Source: Caballeronia humi
GTDB taxonomy: Bacteria; Pseudomonadota; Gammaproteobacteria; Burkholderiales; Burkholderiaceae
Direction of reading: 5' to 3'
Assembly (NCBI RefSeq): GCF_001544475.1
Contig: NZ_FCNW02000038.1
Span: 1-59,013 of the forward strand
DNA: 59,013 bases
Below, piece after piece: positions 11,622 through 21,200 of this stretch; the first letter of the stretch is position 1; every line of letters begins with the position of its first letter. A program made the translations under genes and the position numbers. The notes beneath the pieces were generated by a model. That model worked only from the letters and a program-made list of their open reading frames with translations, made no database searches and had not been told where the DNA came from.

Positions 11622-12569
11622 ATGGTTGCGGACCTTGCACGCTCCTGGCTGACCTGCAGCGCGCCTGTGGCCGCGGCGCAGGCCGCCGGCCGGCCGCTCG
11701 TGGCGCTGGAATCGAGCATCATCGCTCACGGCATGCCCTACCCAGAGAACGTTCGCACCGCGCGCGACGTGGAGGCGTTGATCCGCGGCCTGGGAGCCGA
11801 GCCCGCGACCATCGCGCTGATCGGCGGGCGAATCCATATCGGCCTTTCGGACGATGAGCTGGAACTGCTCGGCCGCGCGGACCGGGTACACAAGGTCAGC
11901 CGCCGCGACTTGCCGGCCGTGCTGACCGGCGGCGGGCTCGGCGCCACGACGGTGGCCGGGACGATGATTTGTGCCGCCCTGGCCGGCATCGAGGTCTTCG
12001 TTACCGGCGGCATTGGCGGCGTGCACCGCGGCGCGCCGGAAACCTTTGACATTTCGGCCGACCTGCAGGAACTGGCGAAGACCTCGGTGGCGGTGGTCTG
12101 TGCCGGTGCGAAGTCCATCCTGGACATCGGACTCACGTTGGAATACCTGGAAACGCACGGCGTGCCGGTGCTGAGTTGCGAGCAAGACAATTTTGCTGCG
12201 TTTTACACACGCGACAGCAGCTTTCGCGCGGACTTCAGGCTGGACGACGTGGCGGAGCAGGCACGCTTCATCCGGACCAAGTGGGATCTGGGCCTCGCAG
12301 GCGGCGTGGTGTTGAGCACGCCAGTGCCGGAGGCGGCGGCGATGACGTTCGAAGAAATCGACGCGCTGACCCAGCAGGCGCTCGCGCAGGCCAAGGCGCA
12401 GAGAATCACGGGCAAGGCGGTGACGCCCTTCCTGCTGGCTCACATCAAGGCGCTGACGAGTGGGCGCAGCCTGGCGACAAACATCGCGCTCGTGAAACAC
12501 AATGCGGAGGTCGGAGCAAGGCTGGCGCAGGCGTTGGCGCACGCGGGGCGCGGAGCGGGCGCAGCGTAG
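11622..12569 (+). CDS. psuG: pseudouridine-5'-phosphate glycosidase
   Basis: A 315-residue enzyme that reversibly cleaves pseudouridine 5'-phosphate to uracil and ribose 5-phosphate. Recognisable blocks are ALESSIIAHGMPYPEN (catalytic Glu region), the HKVSRRDLP lysine, TGGGLGATTVAGTM, VTGGIGGVHRG and CAGAKSILDIGLTLEYLET with the Schiff-base lysine. The start is placed at ATG 11622 because GGAGGG lies 7 nt upstream; ATG 11595 would add nine residues. The usual partner, the pseudouridine kinase psuK, is not adjacent, so this copy is either uncoupled from its kinase or works with one elsewhere. It converges with the DUF4148 gene at 12718. Confidence 0.93.
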   Translation: MVADLARSWLTCSAPVAAAQAAGRPLVALESSIIAHGMPYPENVRTARDVEALIRGLGAEPATIALIGGRIHIGLSDDELELLGRADRVHKVSRRDLPAVLTGGGLGATTVAGTMICAALAGIEVFVTGGIGGVHRGAPETFDISADLQELAKTSVAVVCAGAKSILDIGLTLEYLETHGVPVLSCEQDNFAAFYTRDSSFRADFRLDDVAEQARFIRTKWDLGLAGGVVLSTPVPEAAAMTFEEIDALTQQALAQAKAQRITGKAVTPFLLAHIKALTSGRSLATNIALVKHNAEVGARLAQALAHAGRGAGAA

Positions 12570-12717
12570 CCAGCCCGCTCTTTTGCCTTGGATCGCATTG
12601 TTTCGCTTCGTTCGATGGCCCTCTCATTACCTCGTACCTGGGGGGCGTGCCGGGCGAGGTGGTGCGCGTCGCGATCCGCGTGTTGGCGGGCTGGCCCAAG
12701 CAAGAGCACCCCCCGCC

Positions 12718-13044
12718 TCAGCGCTGCCCTCCCGAATAGATCTTCCTCATCTCGGCAGCCGAAACAGGCTTGAATCCCGTGCCGCCGCCAGATGCCGACG
12801 CTCCGCCCGCCGCTCCCCCATAGCCGGTTGCGGCCCCGCTGGCTGACAGGCTCGCCTGCGCTGCCTGAATATTCTCCGGATAGGTCTGCCCGTCGCCGCT
12901 TGATGGCATGTAGCCCGCCGCTTCCAGTTGAACGAGCTCGGCGCGCACTTGCGCTTTCGTCAACGACGAGTCCGTTTGCGCGAACGAAGCAACGGGAGCC
13001 GCAAGCACCGACGCGGCAGCGACTGCGAAGACAAATGATTTCAT
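12718..13044 (-). CDS. DUF4148 small secreted protein
   Basis: A 108-residue exported protein. The N-terminus is a typical signal peptide ending ASFAQ. The DUF4148 core follows: SLTKAQVRAELVQLEAAGY then TYPENIQAAQA. A Gly/Ala/Ser-rich low-complexity stretch precedes the tail SAAEMRKIYSGGQR. This family is abundant in Burkholderia relatives and has no assigned function. GGAG precedes the ATG. A second, shorter member lies at 56549-56809. Confidence 0.88.
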   Translation of the reverse strand: MKSFVFAVAAASVLAAPVASFAQTDSSLTKAQVRAELVQLEAAGYMPSSGDGQTYPENIQAAQASLSASGAATGYGGAAGGASASGGGTGFKPVSAAEMRKIYSGGQR

Positions 13045-13117
13045 GATGGCTTGCTCCAGAGTTGACTTAAGTTGACAGGAACAGCAACGTTGACGTCATC
13101 GAAGGAATCAACGTCGT

Positions 13118-14659
13118 TTATTGCGCGGCCTTCGCCGTATCCGCGCGTGGCTGCGGCTTCTTAGGCGCGAGGGGCGCCGCTTCGGTCCGGCCAGGCACGC
13201 GCGCCGGGAAGATGGCGCTCACGAGCCGGTCGATGAATGCGAAGAACTTGTCCGACGCGTAGCCCGCGACGAACGCAACCGCGAGCGGCGAAAACTCGAC
13301 GCCTTCGTGCAGCAGCTTGCTGAACAGGCCGATCGAGATGCCGACGATCACGGCCGTCGTGATATGCGCGCGGTTTGCGACCGTCGAATGCTCCGGATGA
13401 AACAGGCTCGCCGACGTATCCGCGCTCAGTTGCCGCAGGATCGCGGCACACGCGCCGAGCCATGCGTACAGCACGGGCAGCAGGAAGCTCGTGATCGCCC
13501 CGACGAAGGCGAGGATGACGTCGCGATCGTTCGTCGCCATCGCGCGGATATCCTGATAGACGGCTATCTTCTGGAAGCCCTGCTCGACCGCATCCTCCGG
13601 TCGCCACGTTCTTTCCGATCGCGAGCCGGCGGACTCCTTCCACGATCCGGTCCCGAGCAGCGGTAGATCGACTTCGAGTGCGCGTCGGCGGTTGTCGGCG
13701 TCGCAGTTCCAGTTGACCGTCGGGTCCGCCTTGCCCGCCGCGCCCATCGGCCTTCCCAGGCTCACGTTCAGCTCGCTGTCGCGCTTGTCTGCAAGCGATC
13801 GGCTCGGCGCGCATCTGGGCTTGTAGGGGCTATCCGCCTCGCCGATGAAGAAAAACTGGCGAATCGCCTCGGTGCGCTTCACGTCGGCATAGAGTTGCCG
13901 GTTGTTGGTCGCAAACTGTTGCAGCGACTGCTTGATCTGCAAGGCCGGCTGCGAGTTCTGCAGTTGCTGCACGGCGTCTTCGCCCTTATCCTTCGCCGCG
14001 ATGATGTTCGCGCGATGTGCCTGCAAGAGGTTATGCATCGACAGCGCCATGGCGTCGTTCTGTTCGACGACCTTCGACACATCGGTGGAGATCTGATCGA
14101 CGACGAACAGCAGGCAGGACAGCGACACCACGAGAAACGCCAGCCCGAATGAGGCCCAGGTGTAGAGCTTGATTGCCTGCCGCGCGCCCTTGCGCGCTTC
14201 CGCGCCCGCCGTCTCGGCGATGATCGGTGAGACGACGCGCGCGATGCGGCTCATCCCCGCATAGAACAGCGCCTCGGTCATCGCGTCCCAGGCAACATCG
14301 TGCTGCGCCGCGCGCGCAACCGAAAGGCATGCGATGTCGCTTTCGCAGATCGGCTTGCCCGCCTGCGCCGCGTAGGAGACGAGATCACCGCAACGGTTCA
14401 GGTCCTCGGCGATGCGCGGGTCCGGGTATTGCGCGTCGCACGCGATGCGATGCATGGCGGCATGGAACGCGTCGCGGGTCGGTCTGCTTGGGGCGCCCAG
14501 TTCGAGCGCCTCGCGAGCGGCACGCACGGCGGCCATATCCGCGTCGCGGACCGGTATGCCCATGTGTGCCGCATGGGCGATGAGGTTCGCGCAGCGGTCG
14601 AGTTCGGCCGACAGTTGCTGCCGCTCGCCAGGGTCGTTCGGTTCAGGTGTCTCGATCAT
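13118..14659 (-). CDS. membrane protein with duplicated N-terminal repeat
   Basis: A 513-residue protein of unknown function. Residues about 20-74 and 86-140 are two copies of one motif: (E/D)LxRC, then L..xAA..GxP....D.A, ending in A(M)..RIA; both carry the RC cysteine. A hydrophobic segment at about 168-187 (GLAFLVVSLSCLLFVVDQI) is followed by a polar, probably helical stretch (190-260). Two or three further hydrophobic segments lie near 385-480 (FVGAITSFLLPVLYAWLG, TTAVIVGISIGLFS). The gene starts 52 nt after the muramidase stop, so the pair is probably one transcript. It could be an inner-membrane partner (holin-like or immunity-like), but no family was recognised. Confidence 0.75.
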   Translation of the reverse strand: MIETPEPNDPGERQQLSAELDRCANLIAHAAHMGIPVRDADMAAVRAAREALELGAPSRPTRDAFHAAMHRIACDAQYPDPRIAEDLNRCGDLVSYAAQAGKPICESDIACLSVARAAQHDVAWDAMTEALFYAGMSRIARVVSPIIAETAGAEARKGARQAIKLYTWASFGLAFLVVSLSCLLFVVDQISTDVSKVVEQNDAMALSMHNLLQAHRANIIAAKDKGEDAVQQLQNSQPALQIKQSLQQFATNNRQLYADVKRTEAIRQFFFIGEADSPYKPRCAPSRSLADKRDSELNVSLGRPMGAAGKADPTVNWNCDADNRRRALEVDLPLLGTGSWKESAGSRSERTWRPEDAVEQGFQKIAVYQDIRAMATNDRDVILAFVGAITSFLLPVLYAWLGACAAILRQLSADTSASLFHPEHSTVANRAHITTAVIVGISIGLFSKLLHEGVEFSPLAVAFVAGYASDKFFAFIDRLVSAIFPARVPGRTEAAPLAPKKPQPRADTAKAAQ

Positions 14660-14711
14660 GATGGTCTCCTTCGCGTCGCCGGTACGGCTCGACCGGCGGC
14701 GCCGTCCGTGC

Positions 14712-15509
14712 TCACTGACGGGCGCGCTTGTCCTGCGCCGCCTGCCGGAGCACGCCCAGCAGGTTCACATCGACGCCGTCGGTCAGAGGCAACTGCTTCT
14801 GAGCCTCGAATGCGTTGAGCGCGGAGCGGGTGAAGCGGCCCATCACGCCGTCGATGGCGCCAGGCTCCAGTCCGAGGTAGGTGAGATAGACCTGCGCCGC
14901 CCGCAACGTGAGGTCCGGTGTGCCGCCCGAGACGAACTTGCTGAAGGCGCCCGAGAGCCGCACGTCATAGTTGTTGGCGCGGAAGTCGGGTCCGTTGTAG
15001 TTTCTGGCGAAGGTGGCCCAGTCGTGCTGACGCAGCGGCTTCTGCCATCCGTTGCCGACCATCAGCCGGGCGGTCGCCTGCAACTGGTCGCTTTCCGAGC
15101 GGGTCATCGCCGACACCATGTCCTGCACGCTCGAATAACCCGCCGACGAGAAATTGAAGCCCATCACTTGCCCGAGGCCCCACGACGCGGACCTCAGTGC
15201 CGCAGTCTCGTCGAGCGCCGCGGCTTCCGCGAGGCGATCGTACTGGTGAGCCCCGCCTGCCCCGTAGCCGCCCGCAGTGGGAGCGCTGACGTCGGGGTGG
15301 CTCGCGTCGAATTGGCCTTTCGTCTCGGCGTGGAACTTGTGACGTTCGAAGAGAATCGCGGGCCTTCCGTCCGCAAGATAGCCGCACGCGCGCGTCTCGA
15401 CCGCGAGCACGGCCCACAGTTCGGGGGCGTTGATTCCCAACGTATCCAGCGCGTTACCGACACCGTCTTCGTCCAGTGGCGCAGCGTTGCCGTTGAGTGG
15501 GATAGTCAT
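14712..15509 (-). CDS. N-acetylmuramidase with C-terminal peptidoglycan-binding domain
   Basis: A 265-residue enzyme. Residues 20-190 match the N-acetylmuramidase (DUF3380-type) fold: VLAVETRACGY with candidate catalytic Glu38, ILFERHKFH (52-60), SWGLGQVMGFN (109-119) and FARNYNGP (167-174). Residues about 198-258 form a peptidoglycan-binding domain (GAIDGVMGRFTRSALNAFE). It should cleave the glycan backbone of murein. There is no signal peptide, so it needs a holin, a secretion machine or lysis to reach its target. The start at 15509 is chosen for GAGGTGA 7 nt upstream; the open frame extends further. It lies upstream of the repeat-membrane protein and divergent from the sigma-like gene. No phage structural genes are nearby. 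Confidence 0.88.
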   Translation of the reverse strand: MTIPLNGNAAPLDEDGVGNALDTLGINAPELWAVLAVETRACGYLADGRPAILFERHKFHAETKGQFDASHPDVSAPTAGGYGAGGAHQYDRLAEAAALDETAALRSASWGLGQVMGFNFSSAGYSSVQDMVSAMTRSESDQLQATARLMVGNGWQKPLRQHDWATFARNYNGPDFRANNYDVRLSGAFSKFVSGGTPDLTLRAAQVYLTYLGLEPGAIDGVMGRFTRSALNAFEAQKQLPLTDGVDVNLLGVLRQAAQDKRARQ

Positions 15510-15962
15510 CGTGGTCACCTCGGTATCGATCGTTCCATATTCCAGGCAGTCGCCGCGCGATGGCGGGATGCGCCGGGGATACATGCCGCGCTGACGGTTC
15601 GTCATCCTGGTCGATGCGAGTCGTCGCGGTCTGCTTCGGAAAGACGAACGCTCGTTTCGCGTTTGAAAGCGCGCGCGTCGTGTGGGCAGACTGCGCGCGA
15701 ATACGACGTGCAGATTGCAAATTCGCCACCTGCTCATCGTTTCCTATGTGAAGGCCACCGTGCCTGTCTTCGCCCATCCGAAAGCCGCGCCGAACGGGCG
15801 CATCTACGACTTTCGATGTAGCCGGTTCGGCCGATTTCGCGACGCCCCTGTTCCTCCTACCTTTGAACGCATGAAGCGGCCGCGCACCGCGTGCGCGTCG
15901 CTTCCGCCGCATGCGCGGCGTCATTTCCGTACGCGGATGGTTCATTGGAAAGAGGGGGCCTC
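15510..15962. other. divergent intergenic region
   Basis: About 450 bases separating the muramidase start from the small ORF and sigma-like gene. Open frames exist on both strands but show no recognisable motif. Divergent promoters are expected; none stands out convincingly. Confidence 0.4.
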
Positions 15963-16133
15963 ATGACATCGTTCGCCAGTGTCGGGAAGAAGATCGAGCT
16001 TGCCGAAGCATCCGCTGCAAACACGGGCTCGCCTGCGTTCGCCGGTGACGCGATCGGATTCATAGCAAAGCGCGGCCTCACTAGCGGTCATCGCGTATCG
16101 CGTGCGTTGCGGAGTTCATCATGGAAGCGTTGA
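15963..16133 (+). CDS. small upstream ORF, unknown
   Basis: A possible 56-residue protein starting MTSFASVGKKIELAEASAAN. The ATG is preceded by a strong GAGGGGG about 4 nt away, and the TGA at 16131-16133 overlaps the start of the sigma-like gene at 16121 by 13 nt, which would allow translational coupling. No family is recognised. It may be a regulatory upstream ORF or a real small protein; composition alone does not decide. Confidence 0.4.
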   Translation: MTSFASVGKKIELAEASAANTGSPAFAGDAIGFIAKRGLTSGHRVSRALRSSSWKR

Positions 16134-16888
16134 AGCACCCCGGCGCGAGCCTCGTGCTCGACGCCGCGACGCTACTCGATCTCTGGCATCGGCGCGCGAG
16201 TCTCACGCAAGCCGAGATGGCGCAAATCTATCGGCTCGTGCGTTTCGCGCTGCGCAGCTACCATCCGTCGGAGTTGCGCGCGCTGCCCGAGGACAAGGAG
16301 GAACTCATCGCGCAGTTCATCTTCTCGCGGGTGCTGCGACTCGATGCGGACCGTGCCGTGTCGCACGCCTGCGCCGAGAGCGCGCCTTCGACGGTCTACG
16401 CGCTATGCGCCTATTTCCGGCGCTATCTCATCGACTGCTTGCGCAGCGCGAGCGTACAGCGCAATGTGTCGCTCGAAGTCGACGACATGGCCGCCAGGAT
16501 CGACGCCCATGCGCGCTCCCTCGCCGATCCGATCGCCTCGGCGCTGGCGGAGCATGGTCTCACCGAGGCCAGCGTGCGCGCGTCGGCGCGTCTCTTCGTC
16601 GGTTCGCTTGACGTCACCGACCGGGTGATCCTGTCCGCCACGCTCGGCGCGAACCGGCGATGCAAAGGCGGGCTGAGGAGTGTCGCGAGCGAGCACGAGA
16701 TTCCGTCGTATCACTATCGCGCGCGCAAGCTCGGCGTGACAAAGAAAAAGACGGAGACGCCCGCCGACTTCGGCACGACGAAAATCGGCGGCTGGCTCGC
16801 GACGACGCTCGGCATTGCGCTCACGATCGAAAATCGCGACGCGATCCTGATCGCGCTCAATCTGCTGGCGCTGGAAGTGGGTGCTTGA
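16121..16888 (+). CDS. sigma-factor-like protein
   Basis: A 255-residue protein. Residues about 60-115 resemble sigma-70 region 2: a helical block with KEELIAQFIFSRVLRL followed by CAYFRRYLIDCLRSASVQR, where the YLID..R pattern matches the -10-recognition helix of small sigma factors. Residues about 165-205 look like a region-4/HTH segment (TDRVILSATLG, LRSVASEHEIPSYHYRARKLG). A hydrophobic C-terminal stretch (GGWLATTLGIALTI, IALNLLALEVG) is unusual for a sigma factor. It is divergent from the muramidase/membrane-protein pair, which it might control. I infer a sigma-like regulator; a close family was not recognised. Confidence 0.55.
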   Translation: MEALKHPGASLVLDAATLLDLWHRRASLTQAEMAQIYRLVRFALRSYHPSELRALPEDKEELIAQFIFSRVLRLDADRAVSHACAESAPSTVYALCAYFRRYLIDCLRSASVQRNVSLEVDDMAARIDAHARSLADPIASALAEHGLTEASVRASARLFVGSLDVTDRVILSATLGANRRCKGGLRSVASEHEIPSYHYRARKLGVTKKKTETPADFGTTKIGGWLATTLGIALTIENRDAILIALNLLALEVGA

Positions 16889-16889
16889 A

Positions 16890-17930
16890 TCAGCCGCGCC
16901 GGGAGCTATCGGCCTGCAGGCGGCTCGCGAGAAGCTGGATCAGGTAGATCGCGAATTCGGGGTCCTGGTAGTAAAGGCGGACCGCATCCGCGGCGCCGAC
17001 GATGCGCATTTCGCAGTCGGTTTTGCAGACGGCCGTCGCGGTGCGGCGGCGCTCGGGTGTAAAGAGCCCGATCTCGCCCAGCACGGCGCCCGCATTCAGC
17101 ACGATGCCGATATCACTGAGCAGCACGGTGCCCCGGACCAGATAGAACAGCTCTCCACTCGGGTCGCCCTTGCGAAACAGCACCTCGCCCGGGCGGAAGT
17201 GCTGGCTGTCCACATCCGCGAGCAGATGCTCCATCGAGATCCGCCCCAACACCGCATTACCGACCTGCGCATCGCGGATGCTTTCGAGGCGCGCCGCCAC
17301 CGCGCTCGCTTCTCCGCGGCTCGTCACGTTCAGAACCTTGTAGATGGCGGAGAGATGCGTTTTCACCGTGGCTTCGGCCATCTCAAGCTCACGCGCGATC
17401 ACCTTATTCGAACGGCCGCGCGCGAGCAGCGCCAGCACGTCGATCTGCCGGGGCGTCAAGCGCAGGTTGGGCATGGGCGCGGGCGTGCCGGACAACCGTG
17501 CTTCAGCGCCGGTATCGACAGGCAAAGCGCACCTCTGATCTGCGCGATCCGCACGCAGCGATTCAGGCAAGAAGACGCTGCCCGCGAGCGCGCGTCGCAA
17601 GGCGTCGAACAGCATCCCGGACGAAGCCGACTTCTCGATGCATCCGGATACGCCCGCCGCAATCAGCGCGCCCACCTCCGCCCGGCCTGGGTGGCTCAGC
17701 AACACGACGACCGGCGCCGCGCGAGCGTGAATGCGGACGGCTTCGCGCTCATTGCTGTCGCGGCTCGGATCGTCGCCGTCCATGACGACGCAGTCAGGCA
17801 CGCGCCCTTGCGACGCGTGTGCCGCCAGGCTGTTCGCCTCGCACACCTCGACGCCTTCGCCGAAACGGCCCAGCAGCCCGGCGACACCTTCCCGAAAGAG
17901 CCCCGGCGCTCCGGTGAGCAATATGTACAT
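16890..17930 (-). CDS. LuxR-type regulator with C-terminal cyclic-nucleotide-binding domain
   Basis: A 346-residue three-domain regulator. Residues 1-120 form a receiver-like fold with Asp51 but without the N-terminal acidic pair (it starts MYILLTGAPG), so it may be a pseudo-receiver. Residues 156-212 are a LuxR/FixJ HTH (LTPRQIDVLALLARGRSN, then ATVKTHLSAIYK). Residues 232-340 are a cNMP-binding domain with FRKGDPSGELFYLVRG and a phosphate-binding cassette GEIGLFTPERRRTATA that keeps Gly-Glu and Arg-Thr-Ala, compatible with cAMP binding. The order receiver-HTH-CNB reverses the Crp layout. The start at 17930 follows AAGGA. It is divergent from the class III cyclase at 18265, suggesting it reads the product of that enzyme. 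Confidence 0.85.
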   Translation of the reverse strand: MYILLTGAPGLFREGVAGLLGRFGEGVEVCEANSLAAHASQGRVPDCVVMDGDDPSRDSNEREAVRIHARAAPVVVLLSHPGRAEVGALIAAGVSGCIEKSASSGMLFDALRRALAGSVFLPESLRADRADQRCALPVDTGAEARLSGTPAPMPNLRLTPRQIDVLALLARGRSNKVIARELEMAEATVKTHLSAIYKVLNVTSRGEASAVAARLESIRDAQVGNAVLGRISMEHLLADVDSQHFRPGEVLFRKGDPSGELFYLVRGTVLLSDIGIVLNAGAVLGEIGLFTPERRRTATAVCKTDCEMRIVGAADAVRLYYQDPEFAIYLIQLLASRLQADSSRRG

Positions 17931-18264
17931 CCCCGTCCTTGCGAGCGAACGGCGCGCCTGCTCGTGCGGATGCAGGCAGGATCGCGCCGGGTTGCGCACG
18001 GCCGCATTGAGCCGGCCGCGCCTTCGTCATCGAGGTCAATCCTATACCTGTGTTGCGCCCCTGCGCCAGATTCTCGCTGGGGCTGCCTTAAGTGAAAGCA
18101 CCGGAATCCACAACAGTCGAACACACTAAGCATCTCTGATAGTGCGGCCACAGCACGGAGTCCTGCTCGACTATGTCCCGGCGTTGACTCGGCACCAACT
18201 AAGTGGTTAGAGTCGAAGCGGGCTGGCAGCAACATCCGCGCACATCGCACACAGGAGCCGCGTC
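17931..18264. other. divergent promoter region, LuxR-cNMP regulator / cyclase
   Basis: A 334-base region between two divergent starts. A candidate cyclase promoter is listed separately. No obvious Crp-like TGTGA-N6-TCACA dyad was seen, so the operator of the LuxR-type regulator cannot be named. Confidence 0.45.
18184..18213 (+). promoter_or_regulatory. candidate sigma-70 promoter for cyclase gene
   Basis: TTGACT (18184-18189) matches the -35 consensus at five of six bases. With an 18-base spacer, TAGAGT (18208-18213) matches the -10 box at four of six. It lies about 50 nt upstream of the ATG at 18265, a normal leader length. Confidence 0.3.
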
Positions 18265-21200
18265 ATGGATTCGCTTTCGACCTGGCTCGCCGGACTCGGC
18301 CTCGAGCGCTACGCGGAAGTGTTCCAGGCCAACGGCGTCGATATGGACTCGCTTGCGCTTCTGACCGAACGCGACCTCACTGAACTCGGCGTTCTGCTCG
18401 GCCACAGGCGGCGTCTGCTGGATGCGCTCGCAAGCTCCAAGGCTGTCACGGCGAGACCCGCGCCACCGCCGCCGCCAGCCAAAGCCGGCCGCCCGCCCGG
18501 CGAGCGCCGCCAGCTCACCGTGCTTTTTTGCGATCTCGCCGGCTCGACCGAACTCGCCCAGGCCATGGACGCCGAAGAGCTGCGCGAGGTCATGCGCGCC
18601 TATCAGGATGCGTGCGGCCGCGTCGTCGCGCGCTACGAAGGCCACGTGGCGCAGTATCTGGGCGACGGTCTCGTCATCTACTTCGGCTTTCCGCGCGCGC
18701 GAGAAGATGCCGCCGAACGTGCGGTGCGCGCCGCGCTCGACATCATCGCGGAGGTCGGCCGCCTGCCCGCCGTCGCGCCACTGAGCGCGCACATCGGCGT
18801 GGCGACCGGTGCGGTGGTGGTCGGCGATGTTGAAGGCGAAGACCCTTCCGCATGCGACACCGCGGTAGGCGCGACGCCGAATCTGGCGGCACGGCTGTGC
18901 GCGCTCGCCGGTCCCGATCAGATCATGATCGCACCCAGCACGCGGCGCCTCCTCGGCTCCACGTTCGAACTCGAAGATTTCGGCGAACATGCGTTCAAGG
19001 GCATCGGCGCCCCGGTGCGTGTCGACCGCGTGGTGGGCCTCGCGTACCGGGAAAGCCGTTTCAGCGCGATCCGCCCGGATCGCAGCATGCCGTTCGTCGG
19101 CCGGGATCATGAAGTCGATCTGCTCGTCTCGCGCTGGCAGACCGCGCGCGAATCGGAAGGCCAGGCCGTGCTGCTCGCGGGCGAGCCGGGCATCGGCAAG
19201 AGCCGCATCGCGCACGTGCTGCGCGAACGCCTGACCGGCGAGCCGCATCTGACCTTGCTCTATCAGTGTTCGCCGTTTCAGAGCGGCTCGTCTTTTCATC
19301 CGATCATTGGACACCTTTCCGAAACGTGCGGTTTTCAGCGTCAGGATACGGCTGAAACGCGCCTCGACAAACTGGAAGCCGCCCTGAAACTGGAAGCGAG
19401 CGAGATTGAACACGTCGCACCGCTGTTTGCCGCGCTGCTGTCGCTGCCCACAGGCCGGTATCCGCCGCGCATGGACTCGCCACAGCGGCTGCGTGAAGTG
19501 ACCATCGACGCACTGGTCGAGCAGCCGCTCAGGCTTTCACGCGGACAACCGCTTCTGATGATCTTCGAAGACGCGCAATGGGCCGACGCCGATACGCTAG
19601 AGACCATGGCGCGATTCATCGAACGCATTCGTCACTGGCCCATTCTGGTGCTGATCACTTGCCGCCCCGAATTCACACCGGCGTGGACGGCGCACGGCAA
19701 CGTCACGCTGCTGCATCTGAACCGCCTCGCCAGGCGCCAGGCTGCTCAATTCGCGGAGGAGCTGACCGCCGTCAAGCCGATTCCGCACGACGTACTGGAG
19801 CAGATACTTGAGCGTGCGGATGGCGTGCCGCTCTTCGTCGAGGAACTGACGCAAACCGTGCTCGAAGCCGGTTTTCTCCGCGACGCGGGCGATCATTGGG
19901 AAACGAAGGGGCCCGTCGCGCCGCTCGCGATTCCCTTCACGCTGCACGACTCGCTGATGGCACGCCTCGACCACCTGGCGCCGGTGAAAGCGGTCGCGCA
20001 GATCGGCGCCTGCATCGGGCGCGAATTCGATCATGCGTTGCTCGCCGCGATCGCTCCGGTCGATGCCGAGCGGCTCGCCGAGGCGCTTCTGTCGCTGGAG
20101 GCGAGCGGTCTGATTTTCCGGCGCGGCTCGGGCGACGATGCTTTCTACCGCTTCAAGCACGCACTGGTCGGGGATGTCGCATACGACAGCCTGTTGAAGA
20201 GCCAGCGCGTGCGCATCCACGCGCGCATCGCGCGGGCGCTCGCCGAGGATTTCGGCGAGCGCGCCAAGGCGAGTCCCGAACTGCTGGCGCACCATCTGAC
20301 GTGCGCGGGCATGATCGACCGTGCGGTGCAGCAATGGAACGTGGCGGCGCGCACCGCGATTGCGCGCAACCGGCATCAGGAGGCGCTCGTGCACGTCGAC
20401 TCGGGGCTGGCGCTCGTCGGCCAGGTCGGCTCTACGCGACGGGCCGATTGTGAGGTCGCTTTGCTGGTCACGGGCGCCGCGTGTCACTGGGCGCTCAAGG
20501 GCTACGCGTGCCCCGAGGTCGCCACGCTGTGGGCGCGCGCCGAAATGGTCCTGGAAGGCGTGACGCAGGAGCGGCTGCTGGTGCTCGCGCTGGTCGGCAT
20601 CAACAACTTCGCCTATGCCGCCGCGGACTCCCGCAAATCCCTCGCGACGACCGAACGACTGATCGAACTTGCCTCACGCACCGGGGACACCGACAGCAAG
20701 ATCGTGGCGTACGCGGCAGTCGGACCGATCCTGTATCAGCAGGCACAGTTCGCACGTTGCGTCGCGTTGCTCCAGTACGTCAACGACACCTACGAAGTCG
20801 CGCGCTACACGGGCTACGGGCGCCTCAACGACGCCAAGGTGACCGCCTGCTGCTGGCTGAGCTATTGCCAGCTGTCGGCGGGACGGTTCGACGAGGCGCG
20901 CAGGCTTGCGCGCATGGCCATCGATCACGCGGACGCGCTCGCGCACCCGTTCGTGCTGTCGCAGGCGTTGAGCGTCGCGGCGCGTCCGTTCGTCGAAGTC
21001 GGCGATATCGGCGTGGCCCGCGAGCTGTGCCGCCGCTGCATCGACTTGTGCGACACCCAGCGCCTGCCCTTCTGGAAGGGGTGGGCGATGGTCTACGAAG
21101 GCGTCGCAGCGGCGCGTGAAGGGCAGTACGCGAGCGCGCAGGCGCGGCTGGACGAGGCGATCGCGCATCTCGCGAGCAACGGCGGGCACAACGATCTCGG

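Noticed and set aside
11400..12542. 380-codon minus-strand open frame
   Set aside because: Antisense shadow of psuG, whose motifs and ribosome-binding site are clear.
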